DNA from: Halalkaliarchaeum sp. AArc-CO
GTDB lineage: Archaea; Halobacteriota; Halobacteria; Halobacteriales; Haloferacaceae
Assembly (NCBI RefSeq): GCF_024972735.1
Contig: NZ_CP087723.1
Coordinates: 1,860,001 to 1,924,000, forward strand
DNA: 64,000 bases
Reading direction: 5' to 3'
In this document: positions 24,715 through 32,574 of the stretch, piece after piece
Numbering within the stretch: the stretch's first letter is position 1
Layout: every line of letters starts with the position of its first letter
Position numbers and translations under genes: made by a program
The notes under the pieces: model-generated
Database searches by the model: none
Told to the model about the DNA's origin: nothing
The model's input: the letters and a program-made list of their open reading frames with translations, nothing else

Positions 24715-24722
24715 AAAATTAA
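24715..24722 (-). promoter_or_regulatory. TATA box of the CNNM/CorC-type gene
   Basis: TTAATTTT on the minus strand, centred 28 bases upstream of ATG 24691; a leaderless transcript is expected. Confidence 0.6.
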
Positions 24723-24846
24723 GGATTGCCCTCCGCACCCGGAACGTTCTCGTCGACACAGCGGCTGCGGCGGGAAACCCACGACTCGAAAGATGCTGAA
24801 TTCCGCAGTCGAAGCCGTTACCCGGATGCAACCCGACAGATCGGCC

Positions 24847-25101
24847 ATGACTTCGGCCGACATCACCGTATATCGACTTCAGGCGTGCCCGTACTGCGAA
24901 CGCGTCGTGCGGCTCCTCGAGGAACTCGGAGTCTCCTACCAGTCTCGGTTCGTCGAACCGATGCACTCCGACCGGAACGTGGTAAAACGCGTCTCCGGGA
25001 AACGGAGCGTCCCGGTGATCGTAGACGAGAAAACGGGGGTCACGATGTCCGAGAGCGGAAACATCGTCGAGTACCTCCAGCGAACGTACGGGGAGAACTG
25101 A
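24847..25101 (+). CDS. Glutaredoxin-like / GST N-terminal domain protein
   Basis: 84 residues from ATG 24847: ITVYRLQACPYCERVVRLLEELGVSYQSRFVEPMHSDRNVVKRVSGKRSVPVIVDEKTGVTMSESGNIVEYLQRTYG. This is a single thioredoxin-fold domain with a CPYC redox motif, the cis-Pro of SVPVIVD, and the ESxxIxxYL motif shared with GST N-domains. It would catalyse thiol-disulfide exchange, in haloarchaea presumably with gamma-glutamylcysteine rather than glutathione. The stop overlaps the next start by one base (TGATG). Confidence 0.86.
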   Translation: MTSADITVYRLQACPYCERVVRLLEELGVSYQSRFVEPMHSDRNVVKRVSGKRSVPVIVDEKTGVTMSESGNIVEYLQRTYGEN

Positions 25102-25610
25102 TGGTCGAGTTCGACGTCGTCGAACTCCCGCCGGCAGATCATCCGGCGGAAGGGGAGACGGCCCCCGACTTCACCAGGCCGCTGGTGAACGACGAGTACT
25201 GGGAAGACACGTCGCTGTCCGAGGTGGTCGGGCCGGAGCCGACGCTTCTGGTCTTTCATCCGATGGACGGCTCGTTCCCGGCGACGTATCTGTACAACGA
25301 GATCCGCGATCGGGGTTGGGAAACAACGGCGACCGTCGTGGGCGTCTCCATTTCGACGCCCTACGAGCACAAGTCGTTCATCGCAGCCCGTGGAATCGAC
25401 TCGCGGTTGTTTTCGGATCCGGGAAACGGCGTCGCCGAAGCGTACGGGATCGCCCACGAGCTCGACGGAATGGCCGGCATCGAAGAACCGCGGCCGGCGG
25501 TGTTCTTGCTCGCCGCCGACCGAACCATCGAATACGTCTGGGTGGCCTCGGAGTGGCCCGAGTTCCCCGATTACGACGAGATCCAACGACAGCTCGCTCG
25601 GACCGAGTGA
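25101..25610 (+). CDS. Redoxin-domain protein lacking the peroxidatic cysteine
   Basis: 169 residues from ATG 25101, coupled to the glutaredoxin-like gene. GETAPDFTRPLVNDEYWEDTSLSEVVGPEPTLLVFHPMDGSFPATYLYNEIRDRGWE follows the AhpC/TSA pattern. Where peroxiredoxins have a TxxC catalytic site this protein has DGSFPATY, and there is no cysteine anywhere in the sequence. It therefore cannot act as a standard peroxiredoxin and may be a structural or binding partner of the CPYC protein. The thioredoxin-like fold is otherwise complete (VVGVSISTPYEHKSFIAARGI, EPRPAVFLLAADRTIEYVW). Confidence 0.82.
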   Translation: MVEFDVVELPPADHPAEGETAPDFTRPLVNDEYWEDTSLSEVVGPEPTLLVFHPMDGSFPATYLYNEIRDRGWETTATVVGVSISTPYEHKSFIAARGIDSRLFSDPGNGVAEAYGIAHELDGMAGIEEPRPAVFLLAADRTIEYVWVASEWPEFPDYDEIQRQLARTE

Positions 25611-25611
25611 C

Positions 25612-28600
25612 CTACCGCCCCCACTCGCCAACCCGACGCGGACGGTCGGAGACCGCCATCACGTCCAGCGGTTCCTCTGCGTGTACGAGCGCCTCAAGTG
25701 TCGCCCGGGCGCTCGCGATCGTCGAACAGTACGGGACATCTTCCTCGACGGCGACCGAAAGCGCCTCGCGGTCCCGAGAGATCAGTAGATCGATCTCGCC
25801 GGCCCGCAAGGCGTCCAAAAGCGCCGTCTCGTCGTCGTACTCCGCGAGATGGAACCGCTCGGCGAACCCTTCCCGGAGCGCCGATTCCGTCTCCGGGTCC
25901 GTTTCGGTTCCGAGCACCGAGGGGGCCGACAGGTCGACCACCGCCGTCCCGGACCTGGGGATCCCCGCGCCGGCGGCCGACTGCGCCTTGTCGTAGGCCT
26001 TGCCGAACGACCGGGCGGTACCCATCACCTCGCCGGTGGACTTCATCTCCGGGCCGAGGCGGGGATCCGATCCCGGCAGGCGGTCGAACGGGAGCACGAC
26101 CTCCTTGACGCTGTGGTGCTCGGGAATCCGTTCTTCGGCCTCGAGCTCCGACAGCGATCGACCGGCCATCACTTTCGCGGCGAGCTTGGCGATCGGGACG
26201 CCGGTCGCCTTCGAGACGAACGGGACGGTCCGCGAGGAGCGGGGATTCGCCTCCAGCACGTACACCGTCGGTTCCGCGGCCGGGTCCTCGACCCCGGTCA
26301 CCGCGAGCTGGACGTTCAACAGCCCGACCGTCGACAGCGCGCGGGCGATCTCTTCTGTGACCTCGCGGACGCGACTCAGCGTCGCCGAATCCAGCGACCG
26401 GGGCGGGATGACGCAGGCGGAGTCGCCCGAGTGGACGCCAGCCGACTCGACGTGCTCCATGATCCCGCCGATCAGCACGTGCTCGCCGTCCGAGACCGCG
26501 TCGACGTCCAGCTCGATCGCGTTCTCGAGGAAGTCGTCGACGAGGATCGGCTTGTCGGGCGACACCCGAACCGCTTCGTCGATGTACGCCTCGAGTTCGG
26601 CGTCGTCGCGCACGACTCGCATCGCCCGACCGCCCAGCACGTAGGAGGGGCGCACCAACACCGGATAGCCGATCTCGCGGGCCAGCTCGAGGGCGCCCTC
26701 CCTGCTCGTCGCGGTGCCCCCCTCCGGCTGGGCGATCCCGAGCTCGTCCATCAGCACGTTGAAGCGGTCGCGGTCCTCCGCGAGGTCCATCGCCTCGACG
26801 CCGGTGCCCATGATCTCACAGTCGAGCCCGCGACGCTCGAGTTCCGCCTCCAGGGGCGCCCCGACGTTGACAGACGTTTGCCCGCCGAACTGCACCATCG
26901 CGCCGTCGGCGCCGGTCGCCTCGACGACGTCGGCGACCTCCTCGGGGCTGATCGGCTCGAAGAACAGCCCATCCGAGGTGTCGTAGTCGGTCGACACCGT
27001 CTCCGGGTTGTTGTTGACCACGTGGGCGTCGATTCCCAGCTCCCGCAGCCCAGTCACCGCGTGGACGGCACAGTAGTCGAACTCCACGCCCTGTCCGATC
27101 CGGATCGGCCCGCCCCCGACCACGACGACGCTTTCGGCGTCCCGGTCGACCTGGAGCTCGTCTGTTCCGGTCGTGGTGTCGTCGCTTCCACCGCCCGCGA
27201 GAAATTCGGGCAGACGCGAGGAGTAGTAGTACGGCGTGGACGCTTCGAACTCGCCCGCACAGGTGTCCACCTGCTTGAACGCCCTGTCGGGGACCGACGA
27301 TTCGACGTCGCCGACGTCCGCACCCGCGATTGCGGCGACTTCGGCGTCGGTGTAGCCGGCGGTTGCCGCCGGCGTGAACTCTCCGTCCTGGGCGCGCTCG
27401 GCGGCGTCGGCGACGCGCTCGAACCGCTCGAGATACCACTCTTTGATGCCGGTCAGCTCCACCAAATCGTCCACGGTGTACCCCCGCTCGAACGCCTCGA
27501 AGATCGCGTACGGACGGTCCGGCGTGGGCGTTTCCAGGTGCTCCTGCTCCAGTTCGACGTCGCTCACGTCCGCCCAATCGACTGCCGGGTCGTACTCCGA
27601 GGAGCGCAACGCCTTCAAAAGTGACTCCTCGAACGTCCGGCCGATCGCCATCGCCTCGCCGGTCGACTTCATCGCGGTCCCGAGGTCGAACTCGACGTCG
27701 TCGAACTTGTCTTTGGGCCAGCGCGGAACCTTCGTGACCACGTAGTCGATTGCGGGCTCGAAGGCGGCGGTCGTCTCGCCGGTGATCTCGTTTTCGATCT
27801 CGTGGAGCCGCTTGCCGAGCGCGACCTTCGCGGTCACGCGGGCGATCGGGTAGCCGGTCGCCTTCGACGCGAGCGCCGACGACCGAGAGACCCGGGGGTT
27901 CACCTCGACGACGCGGTACTCCCCGCCGGGCGTGCCGTCGTCGCGCCAGGCGAACTGGATGTTACAGCCGCCCTGGATCCCCAGCTCGCGGATCACCTCG
28001 AGTGCGGCGTCGCGCATCTCCTGGTGGCCCCTGTCGGGGATCACCTGCGAGGGTGTGACAACGACCGATTCGCCGGTGTGGATCCCCATCGGGTCGATGT
28101 TCTCCATGTTGCAGATGATGATACACGAGTCGCCGGCGTCGCGCATCACCTCGTACTCCAGTTCGACCCAGCCGGCGATCGACTCGGTAATCAACACCTC
28201 GTGGTTGCGCGAGAGCCGTAGTCCCTTCCGGACTCGCTCGACCAGTTCGTCCATTTCGTGGACGACACCGGAGCCGGAGCCGCCGAGGGTGTAGGTCGTC
28301 CGGGCGATCACGGGCAGCCCACCGACCGCCTCGACGGCCGCCTCGACGCGATCTCTCAGCGCCCCTTCGTCGAAGTCGGTCAGCGACTCACCCTCCGAAA
28401 GGGAGATTGTCGTCGAGCGGGGAACCGGCTGGCCGATCCGTTCCATCCGTTGGCGGAAGAGATCGCGGTCTTCGGTGGCGTAGATCGTGTCCAGCGGCGT
28501 TCCCATGATCTCGACGTCGTACTCCTCGAGTACGCCCTGCTCGGCGAGTTCAGCGGTGACGTTGAGTCCAGTCTGTCCACCCAGGCCGGCGATCACCCCG

Positions 28601-28878
28601 TCCGGCTCCTCGATCCGGATGATCTCCGCGATCGCCTCCGTCGTGATCGGCTCGATGTACACCCGATCGGCCATCTCCGGATCGGTCATGATCGTCGCCG
28701 GGTTGGAGTTGACGAGGACGACTCGGGCACCCTCCTCCTGGAGCGCTCGACAGGCCTGCGCGCCGGAGTAGTCGAACTCCGCTGCCTGTCCGATCTGGAT
28801 CGGTCCGCTGCCGATGAGCAGGATGGTCCGGTCGTCTGACCCCGTGTGTGTTTCACCCGGGGAGTTCTCGTCGGTCAT
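25612..28878 (-). CDS. carB: Carbamoyl-phosphate synthase large subunit
   Basis: 1088 residues from ATG 28878 (a GTG one codon upstream is not needed). The two ATP-grasp halves are visible: TILLIGSGPIQIGQAAEFDYSGAQA (about 18-42) and VVVVGGGPIRIGQGVEFDYCAVHA (about 590), each with an NPETV/NPATI motif downstream. An oligomerisation domain lies between them and an MGS-like allosteric domain follows KSTGEVMGTARSFGKAYDKAQ. It makes carbamoyl phosphate from bicarbonate, ammonia (channelled from CarA) and two ATP for arginine and pyrimidine synthesis. carA is not adjacent; the gene converges with the redoxin gene, separated by one base. Confidence 0.97.
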   Translation of the reverse strand: MTDENSPGETHTGSDDRTILLIGSGPIQIGQAAEFDYSGAQACRALQEEGARVVLVNSNPATIMTDPEMADRVYIEPITTEAIAEIIRIEEPDGVIAGLGGQTGLNVTAELAEQGVLEEYDVEIMGTPLDTIYATEDRDLFRQRMERIGQPVPRSTTISLSEGESLTDFDEGALRDRVEAAVEAVGGLPVIARTTYTLGGSGSGVVHEMDELVERVRKGLRLSRNHEVLITESIAGWVELEYEVMRDAGDSCIIICNMENIDPMGIHTGESVVVTPSQVIPDRGHQEMRDAALEVIRELGIQGGCNIQFAWRDDGTPGGEYRVVEVNPRVSRSSALASKATGYPIARVTAKVALGKRLHEIENEITGETTAAFEPAIDYVVTKVPRWPKDKFDDVEFDLGTAMKSTGEAMAIGRTFEESLLKALRSSEYDPAVDWADVSDVELEQEHLETPTPDRPYAIFEAFERGYTVDDLVELTGIKEWYLERFERVADAAERAQDGEFTPAATAGYTDAEVAAIAGADVGDVESSVPDRAFKQVDTCAGEFEASTPYYYSSRLPEFLAGGGSDDTTTGTDELQVDRDAESVVVVGGGPIRIGQGVEFDYCAVHAVTGLRELGIDAHVVNNNPETVSTDYDTSDGLFFEPISPEEVADVVEATGADGAMVQFGGQTSVNVGAPLEAELERRGLDCEIMGTGVEAMDLAEDRDRFNVLMDELGIAQPEGGTATSREGALELAREIGYPVLVRPSYVLGGRAMRVVRDDAELEAYIDEAVRVSPDKPILVDDFLENAIELDVDAVSDGEHVLIGGIMEHVESAGVHSGDSACVIPPRSLDSATLSRVREVTEEIARALSTVGLLNVQLAVTGVEDPAAEPTVYVLEANPRSSRTVPFVSKATGVPIAKLAAKVMAGRSLSELEAEERIPEHHSVKEVVLPFDRLPGSDPRLGPEMKSTGEVMGTARSFGKAYDKAQSAAGAGIPRSGTAVVDLSAPSVLGTETDPETESALREGFAERFHLAEYDDETALLDALRAGEIDLLISRDREALSVAVEEDVPYCSTIASARATLEALVHAEEPLDVMAVSDRPRRVGEWGR

Positions 28879-29053
28879 CACCAGTCTACAGTGTGTTCAT
28901 CGTAATAAGGTCGGCGATATAGTACGATTCTCGCAGCAAATTTTCGAAAATCGTAAGCTATGTGGTATCGAGCCACAGGGGTTGCTCTCGAACTGTGGAG
29001 GAACTCGCTGCAGAGGCGAAAGTATTTGTGTCCGAATCGAGAGAGTCAAAATT

Positions 29054-29839
29054 ATGAAAGCTGTCGTACTCGCCGCCGGGAAGGGGACTCGCCTCCGCCC
29101 ACTTACCGACGACAAACCGAAGGGGATGGTCGAAGTCGCGGACAAGCCCCTTTTGACCCACTGTTTCGAACAGCTCGCGGACCTGGACGCCGACGAGTTC
29201 GTCGTCGTCGTCGGCTATCGAAAGGAGGACATCATCAGCCACTACGGCGACGAGTTCCGCGGGATTCCGATCACCTACACCCACCAGCGGGAGCAGAACG
29301 GACTCGCCCACGCGCTGCTCACGGTGGAAGAACACGTCGAGGACGACTTCATGTTGATGCTCGGAGACAACGTCTTCCGGGCGAACCTCGGTGACGTGGT
29401 CAGCCGACAGCGGGAGGAACGCGCCGACGCGGCGTTCCTCGTCGAGGAAGTCCCGTACGACGAGGCCTCCCGATACGGGGTGTGTGACACGAACAAGTAC
29501 GGGGAGATTACGAACGTGATCGAAAAGCCCGAAGAGCCGCCAACGAACCTCGTAATGACCGGCTTTTACACGTTCACGCCGGCGATCTTCCACGCGTGTC
29601 ACCTCGTCCAGCCGTCCAACCGTGGCGAGTACGAGATCAGCGAGGCCATCGACCTGCTGATCGAGAGCGGGCGGACGATCGACGCGATCCGGATGGACGG
29701 CTGGCGCATCGACGTCGGCTACCCGGAGGACCGGGAGGAGGCCGAGCGCCGACTGACCGGAGAGATCGGCGTCGAGCCGGAGTCGGTGGAGTCAGCCGCC
29801 GACGGCGAAGAGTCCGTCGAAGTTACTGACGGCGAGTGA
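29054..29839 (+). CDS. aglF: UTP-glucose-1-phosphate uridylyltransferase AglF (sugar nucleotidyltransferase)
   Basis: 261 residues from ATG 29054; TATA-like agtattt at 29021-29027 is about 29 bases upstream. The nucleotidyltransferase signature VVLAAGKGTRLRPLTDDKPKGMVEV is at the N-terminus. The metal-binding MLGDNVF and product-binding EKPEEPPTNLVMTGFYTF follow. The sequence is close to what I remember of Haloferax AglF, which supplies UDP-sugars for S-layer N-glycosylation. The tail is acidic. It lies directly upstream of aglJ, which supports the role. Confidence 0.9.
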   Translation: MKAVVLAAGKGTRLRPLTDDKPKGMVEVADKPLLTHCFEQLADLDADEFVVVVGYRKEDIISHYGDEFRGIPITYTHQREQNGLAHALLTVEEHVEDDFMLMLGDNVFRANLGDVVSRQREERADAAFLVEEVPYDEASRYGVCDTNKYGEITNVIEKPEEPPTNLVMTGFYTFTPAIFHACHLVQPSNRGEYEISEAIDLLIESGRTIDAIRMDGWRIDVGYPEDREEAERRLTGEIGVEPESVESAADGEESVEVTDGE

Positions 29840-29926
29840 TCTACCCGCCAGACGATCGGCACACTGCGAACGAAGGCGCACTGCGAACGAACAGAGATAT
29901 ACGCCCGTGCGGCGACGACCCTCACG

Positions 29927-30847
29927 ATGAGTTCGACCGACGACGTCTGTGTTCTCGTTCCGACGCTCGATGAGGCCGAGACGATCGGCGACGTCGTCGC
30001 CGGGTTCCGGGGGGAGGGGTTCGACGAGGTTCTCGTCATCGATGGCGGTTCGAGTGACGACACCAGAGAACTCGCCCGCGGGGCCGGCGCACGCGTGATC
30101 GAGCAGTCGGGCACCGGGAAAGGACAGGCGGTCCGGGAGGCGATCGAGGAACACGTCGAGGCACCGTACGTGTTGATGGTCGACGGCGACGGTACCTACC
30201 GTCCGGAAGACGCTCACGCCATGCTCGAGCCGCTTTTCTCCGGGGAGGCCGACCACGTCGTCGGCGACCGGTTCGCCGACATGCGGGAGGGCGCGATGAC
30301 GCGGCTCAACCGGATCGGCAACCGGACGATCAACCGATCGTTTGCGGCAATTCACGGTCAATCGTACGGGGACATCCTTTCGGGCTATCGCGCGTTCACG
30401 CGGCAGTCGTTCCGGGAAATGAACGTCACTGCGGACGGCTTCGGCATCGAAACGCAGCTTTCCGTCGAGTGTGCAAAACGGGATCTCGAGGTGGCCACCG
30501 TTCCGATCACGTATCTCCCGCGTCCCGACGGGTCGAAGACGAACCTACATCCGATCCGTGACGGGGGGATCATCTTCCTGGAGCTGTACCGACGGGCGAA
30601 AACCAACAATCCGCTTTTCTACTTCGGGTCCGTCGGACTCTCCTCGACGGTGTTTGGAGCGTTCGTCGGGCTGTATGTGGGGTATCGCTGGTTCGTCGTC
30701 GGCGTCAGCCACGAGGTCCTCGCGCTCGTGGCGGCGTTCGGGATCCTCTTTGGCGTCCAGCTTCTGATGTTCGGGGTGCTGTCGGATCTGATCCTCACGC
30801 TCCACCGCGAACAGCTCGACCGGATCGAACGAATCGAGAGCGACTGA
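29927..30847 (+). CDS. aglJ: Dolichyl-phosphate glycosyltransferase AglJ (GT2)
   Basis: 306 residues. The GT2 domain has VLVPTLDEAETIGDVV, VIDGGSSDDT, GTGKGQAVREAI, the metal-binding MVDGDGTY, and VGDRFADMREGAMTRLNRIGNRTIN. Two C-terminal membrane helices (about 232-255 and 262-285) anchor it. AglJ adds the first sugar of the N-linked glycan to dolichol phosphate on the cytoplasmic face. TATA-like agatatacg lies about 33 bases upstream. It is adjacent to aglF on the same strand, 87 bases apart and with its own promoter. Confidence 0.9.
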   Translation: MSSTDDVCVLVPTLDEAETIGDVVAGFRGEGFDEVLVIDGGSSDDTRELARGAGARVIEQSGTGKGQAVREAIEEHVEAPYVLMVDGDGTYRPEDAHAMLEPLFSGEADHVVGDRFADMREGAMTRLNRIGNRTINRSFAAIHGQSYGDILSGYRAFTRQSFREMNVTADGFGIETQLSVECAKRDLEVATVPITYLPRPDGSKTNLHPIRDGGIIFLELYRRAKTNNPLFYFGSVGLSSTVFGAFVGLYVGYRWFVVGVSHEVLALVAAFGILFGVQLLMFGVLSDLILTLHREQLDRIERIESD

Positions 30848-30863
30848 GCTCGAAGCGACGGCG

Positions 30864-31184
30864 CTAGAACGGAAGCAGCCCCCGGATCCGATCGAAAATC
30901 CCGCCGGCTGCACGACGGCGCCGCTCGAACACGGGGTGGATCTCCTCGAGGAGCTGTGCCTCGGATTCGAACTGCTCGGTTTCCAGCTCCGCCAGCCCCT
31001 CCCGAAGCTCGAGCGTGTTCCCCGAACCGTCGTACGGAACGTCGGTGTTGTCTACGGCGGTACAGATCTCGTCGGCCGTCGCTGGATACTCGAGATCGGC
31101 CTCCTCGAGCCTCGCAGCAAGTGCGGCGATACCGAACTCTATGTGATCCGGGTCCGATCCGTCGCCGGGCGGTCTCACTGCCAT
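30864..31184 (-). CDS. DUF5789-type haloarchaeal protein
   Basis: 106 residues. The central LEEADLEYPATADEICTAVDNTDVPYDGSGNTLELREGLAELETEQFESEAQLLEEI matches the small haloarchaeal DUF5789 pattern (YPATxDEL...ELxxxL). It has a basic C-terminal ERRRRAAGGIFDRIRGLLPF. Function is unknown. TATA-like gttttttatt at about 31206-31216 supports the ATG at 31184. It converges with aglJ. Confidence 0.75.
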   Translation of the reverse strand: MAVRPPGDGSDPDHIEFGIAALAARLEEADLEYPATADEICTAVDNTDVPYDGSGNTLELREGLAELETEQFESEAQLLEEIHPVFERRRRAAGGIFDRIRGLLPF

Positions 31185-31256
31185 CGACGACGGGTTACGC
31201 CGTCCGAATAAAAAACACCGGCGACTGTCCGTCAGTTCCCGTGTTCTGTCACCCGT

Positions 31257-31970
31257 TTAGCCGAAAACCGCGCTTTTGAGCGTTTTCAGGTACAGCGAAG
31301 GCGTTTCGCTCCGGGACCGGTCTAACGCTGCCCGGAGCTCACGGTGCGCGTCCTCCATCACGCCCTCGCCGTGGCCGACCAGTATTCGCTCGGGACGAAG
31401 CCCCTCGAGCACAGCCCGTGGCGGGAACAGCCGGAGCATCGGATGAACGCCCAGCCGTTCCTGTTCGGTCCGGAAGTACGAACACGTGCCGACGGCCTCC
31501 GGAACGTATAGGGTCCCTGCAACCGGGTCTTCCTCGGGACCGTCCCCCGGCGGGGCGTACAGCCCGACTTCCTGCCAGGGCGGCACCGTCGAGTTCCGGA
31601 TCCGGATCGCCCGGAACCCGGTGTCGGCGAGCGACCTGCCGAACCGGCGCGTGGGCGCATCGAACGCGTCCGAAACGCCGGTCATCCACTCGGGGAGGAA
31701 CACGGGAACCTCGTGGCGATTCGCGATCGTCCCGCAGTCGCGTTTGTGCCGATCCAGACAGCAGACCACGCCGGCAACGTCGCCGTACTCTCCGAGCAGT
31801 TCGTCGACCCCGTCTGCGTCGACCGGGTCGAGCACCCACACCTCCCCGTCGACCGCCACCGCATGACTCGCTCGCTGCATCGTCTCCCCGGGATACGCCA
31901 GCCATCCCACGCCGCCGTCCCACTGGTCGATGACGTCGAGGTCGGCCGCCCCGGATCCTTTCATCGGCAT
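31257..31970 (-). CDS. Metallo-beta-lactamase-fold-like protein
   Basis: 237 residues from ATG 31970 (another ATG two codons in). GVGWLAYPGETMQRASHAVAVDGEVWVLDPVDADGVDELLGEYGDVAGVVCCLDRHKRDCGTIANRHEVPVFLPEWM follows the beta-lactamase-fold layout, ending in PERILVGHGEGV. The usual HxHxDH zinc motif is reduced to LDRHKRDC with only part of the ligands, so catalytic metal binding is doubtful. I recall similar haloarchaeal proteins without a known reaction. Confidence 0.68.
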   Translation of the reverse strand: MPMKGSGAADLDVIDQWDGGVGWLAYPGETMQRASHAVAVDGEVWVLDPVDADGVDELLGEYGDVAGVVCCLDRHKRDCGTIANRHEVPVFLPEWMTGVSDAFDAPTRRFGRSLADTGFRAIRIRNSTVPPWQEVGLYAPPGDGPEEDPVAGTLYVPEAVGTCSYFRTEQERLGVHPMLRLFPPRAVLEGLRPERILVGHGEGVMEDAHRELRAALDRSRSETPSLYLKTLKSAVFG

Positions 31971-32030
31971 GCCTCACAGTTGGGCTTCCGTGATGTTAAC
32001 CGTTGTTCGGGACCGGTTCGCCGACCTCTC

Positions 32031-32483
32031 TCACTCGAATGCCCCTTCGACGTACGTCACCGCCGCTTCCGGGGTGTTCACGGGTTCGATTCCGGTCACG
32101 TCGCTGACGTCGTGGGTATCCAGGCCGGCTATCGGCCGATCGAAAACGCCGGCGAGGCCGATCTCCGAGAGGGTACCGGGGCCACCGTCGATCGCGATCA
32201 CCGCGTCGCCGTTCATCACTACGAGCGCGTTCCGTGCGTGGCCAAGACCCGTTGCGATCGGGGTTTCGACGTAGTCGTTTGCGTCCTCGGGACGGTCGGT
32301 CGGGAGGATACCGATGGTTTCGCCGCCGACCTCGCGAGCTCCCCGACAGACCGCCTCCATCACTCCGCCGAGCCCGCCACAGACGACAACGTGGCCTCGC
32401 TCAGCCAGCAACCGTCCCACCGCTTCCGCCCGTGCTGCCGTTCGATCGGAGACCGAACTCCCGCCGATCACGCTCACCCGCAT
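32031..32483 (-). CDS. TIGR00725 / LOG-like Rossmann protein
   Basis: 150 residues from ATG 32483; the upstream in-frame ATG at 32543 would precede the TATA-like ggctttttcc. The sequence MRVSVIGGSSVSDRTAARAEAVGRLLAERGHVVVCGGLGGVMEAVCRGAREVGGETIGILP has the GGxxGvMeA and later GGPGTLSEI motifs. These belong to the SLOG/LOG fold, shared by nucleotide-ribose-binding proteins such as cytokinin-activating phosphoribohydrolases. PGGxGTxxE of true LOG enzymes reads DGGPGTLSE here. The substrate is unknown. Confidence 0.83.
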   Translation of the reverse strand: MRVSVIGGSSVSDRTAARAEAVGRLLAERGHVVVCGGLGGVMEAVCRGAREVGGETIGILPTDRPEDANDYVETPIATGLGHARNALVVMNGDAVIAIDGGPGTLSEIGLAGVFDRPIAGLDTHDVSDVTGIEPVNTPEAAVTYVEGAFE

Positions 32484-32574
32484 ATCTGCTTCGACCGGCC
32501 GGGACGGGAAAAAGCCACCGCGCGGTCGGCACGAAAAAAACATCAGGCTTGGTGCGGACCGATCGTCAGATCGC

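Noticed and set aside
25849-27624. 591-residue plus-strand frame
   Set aside because: Shadow of carB.
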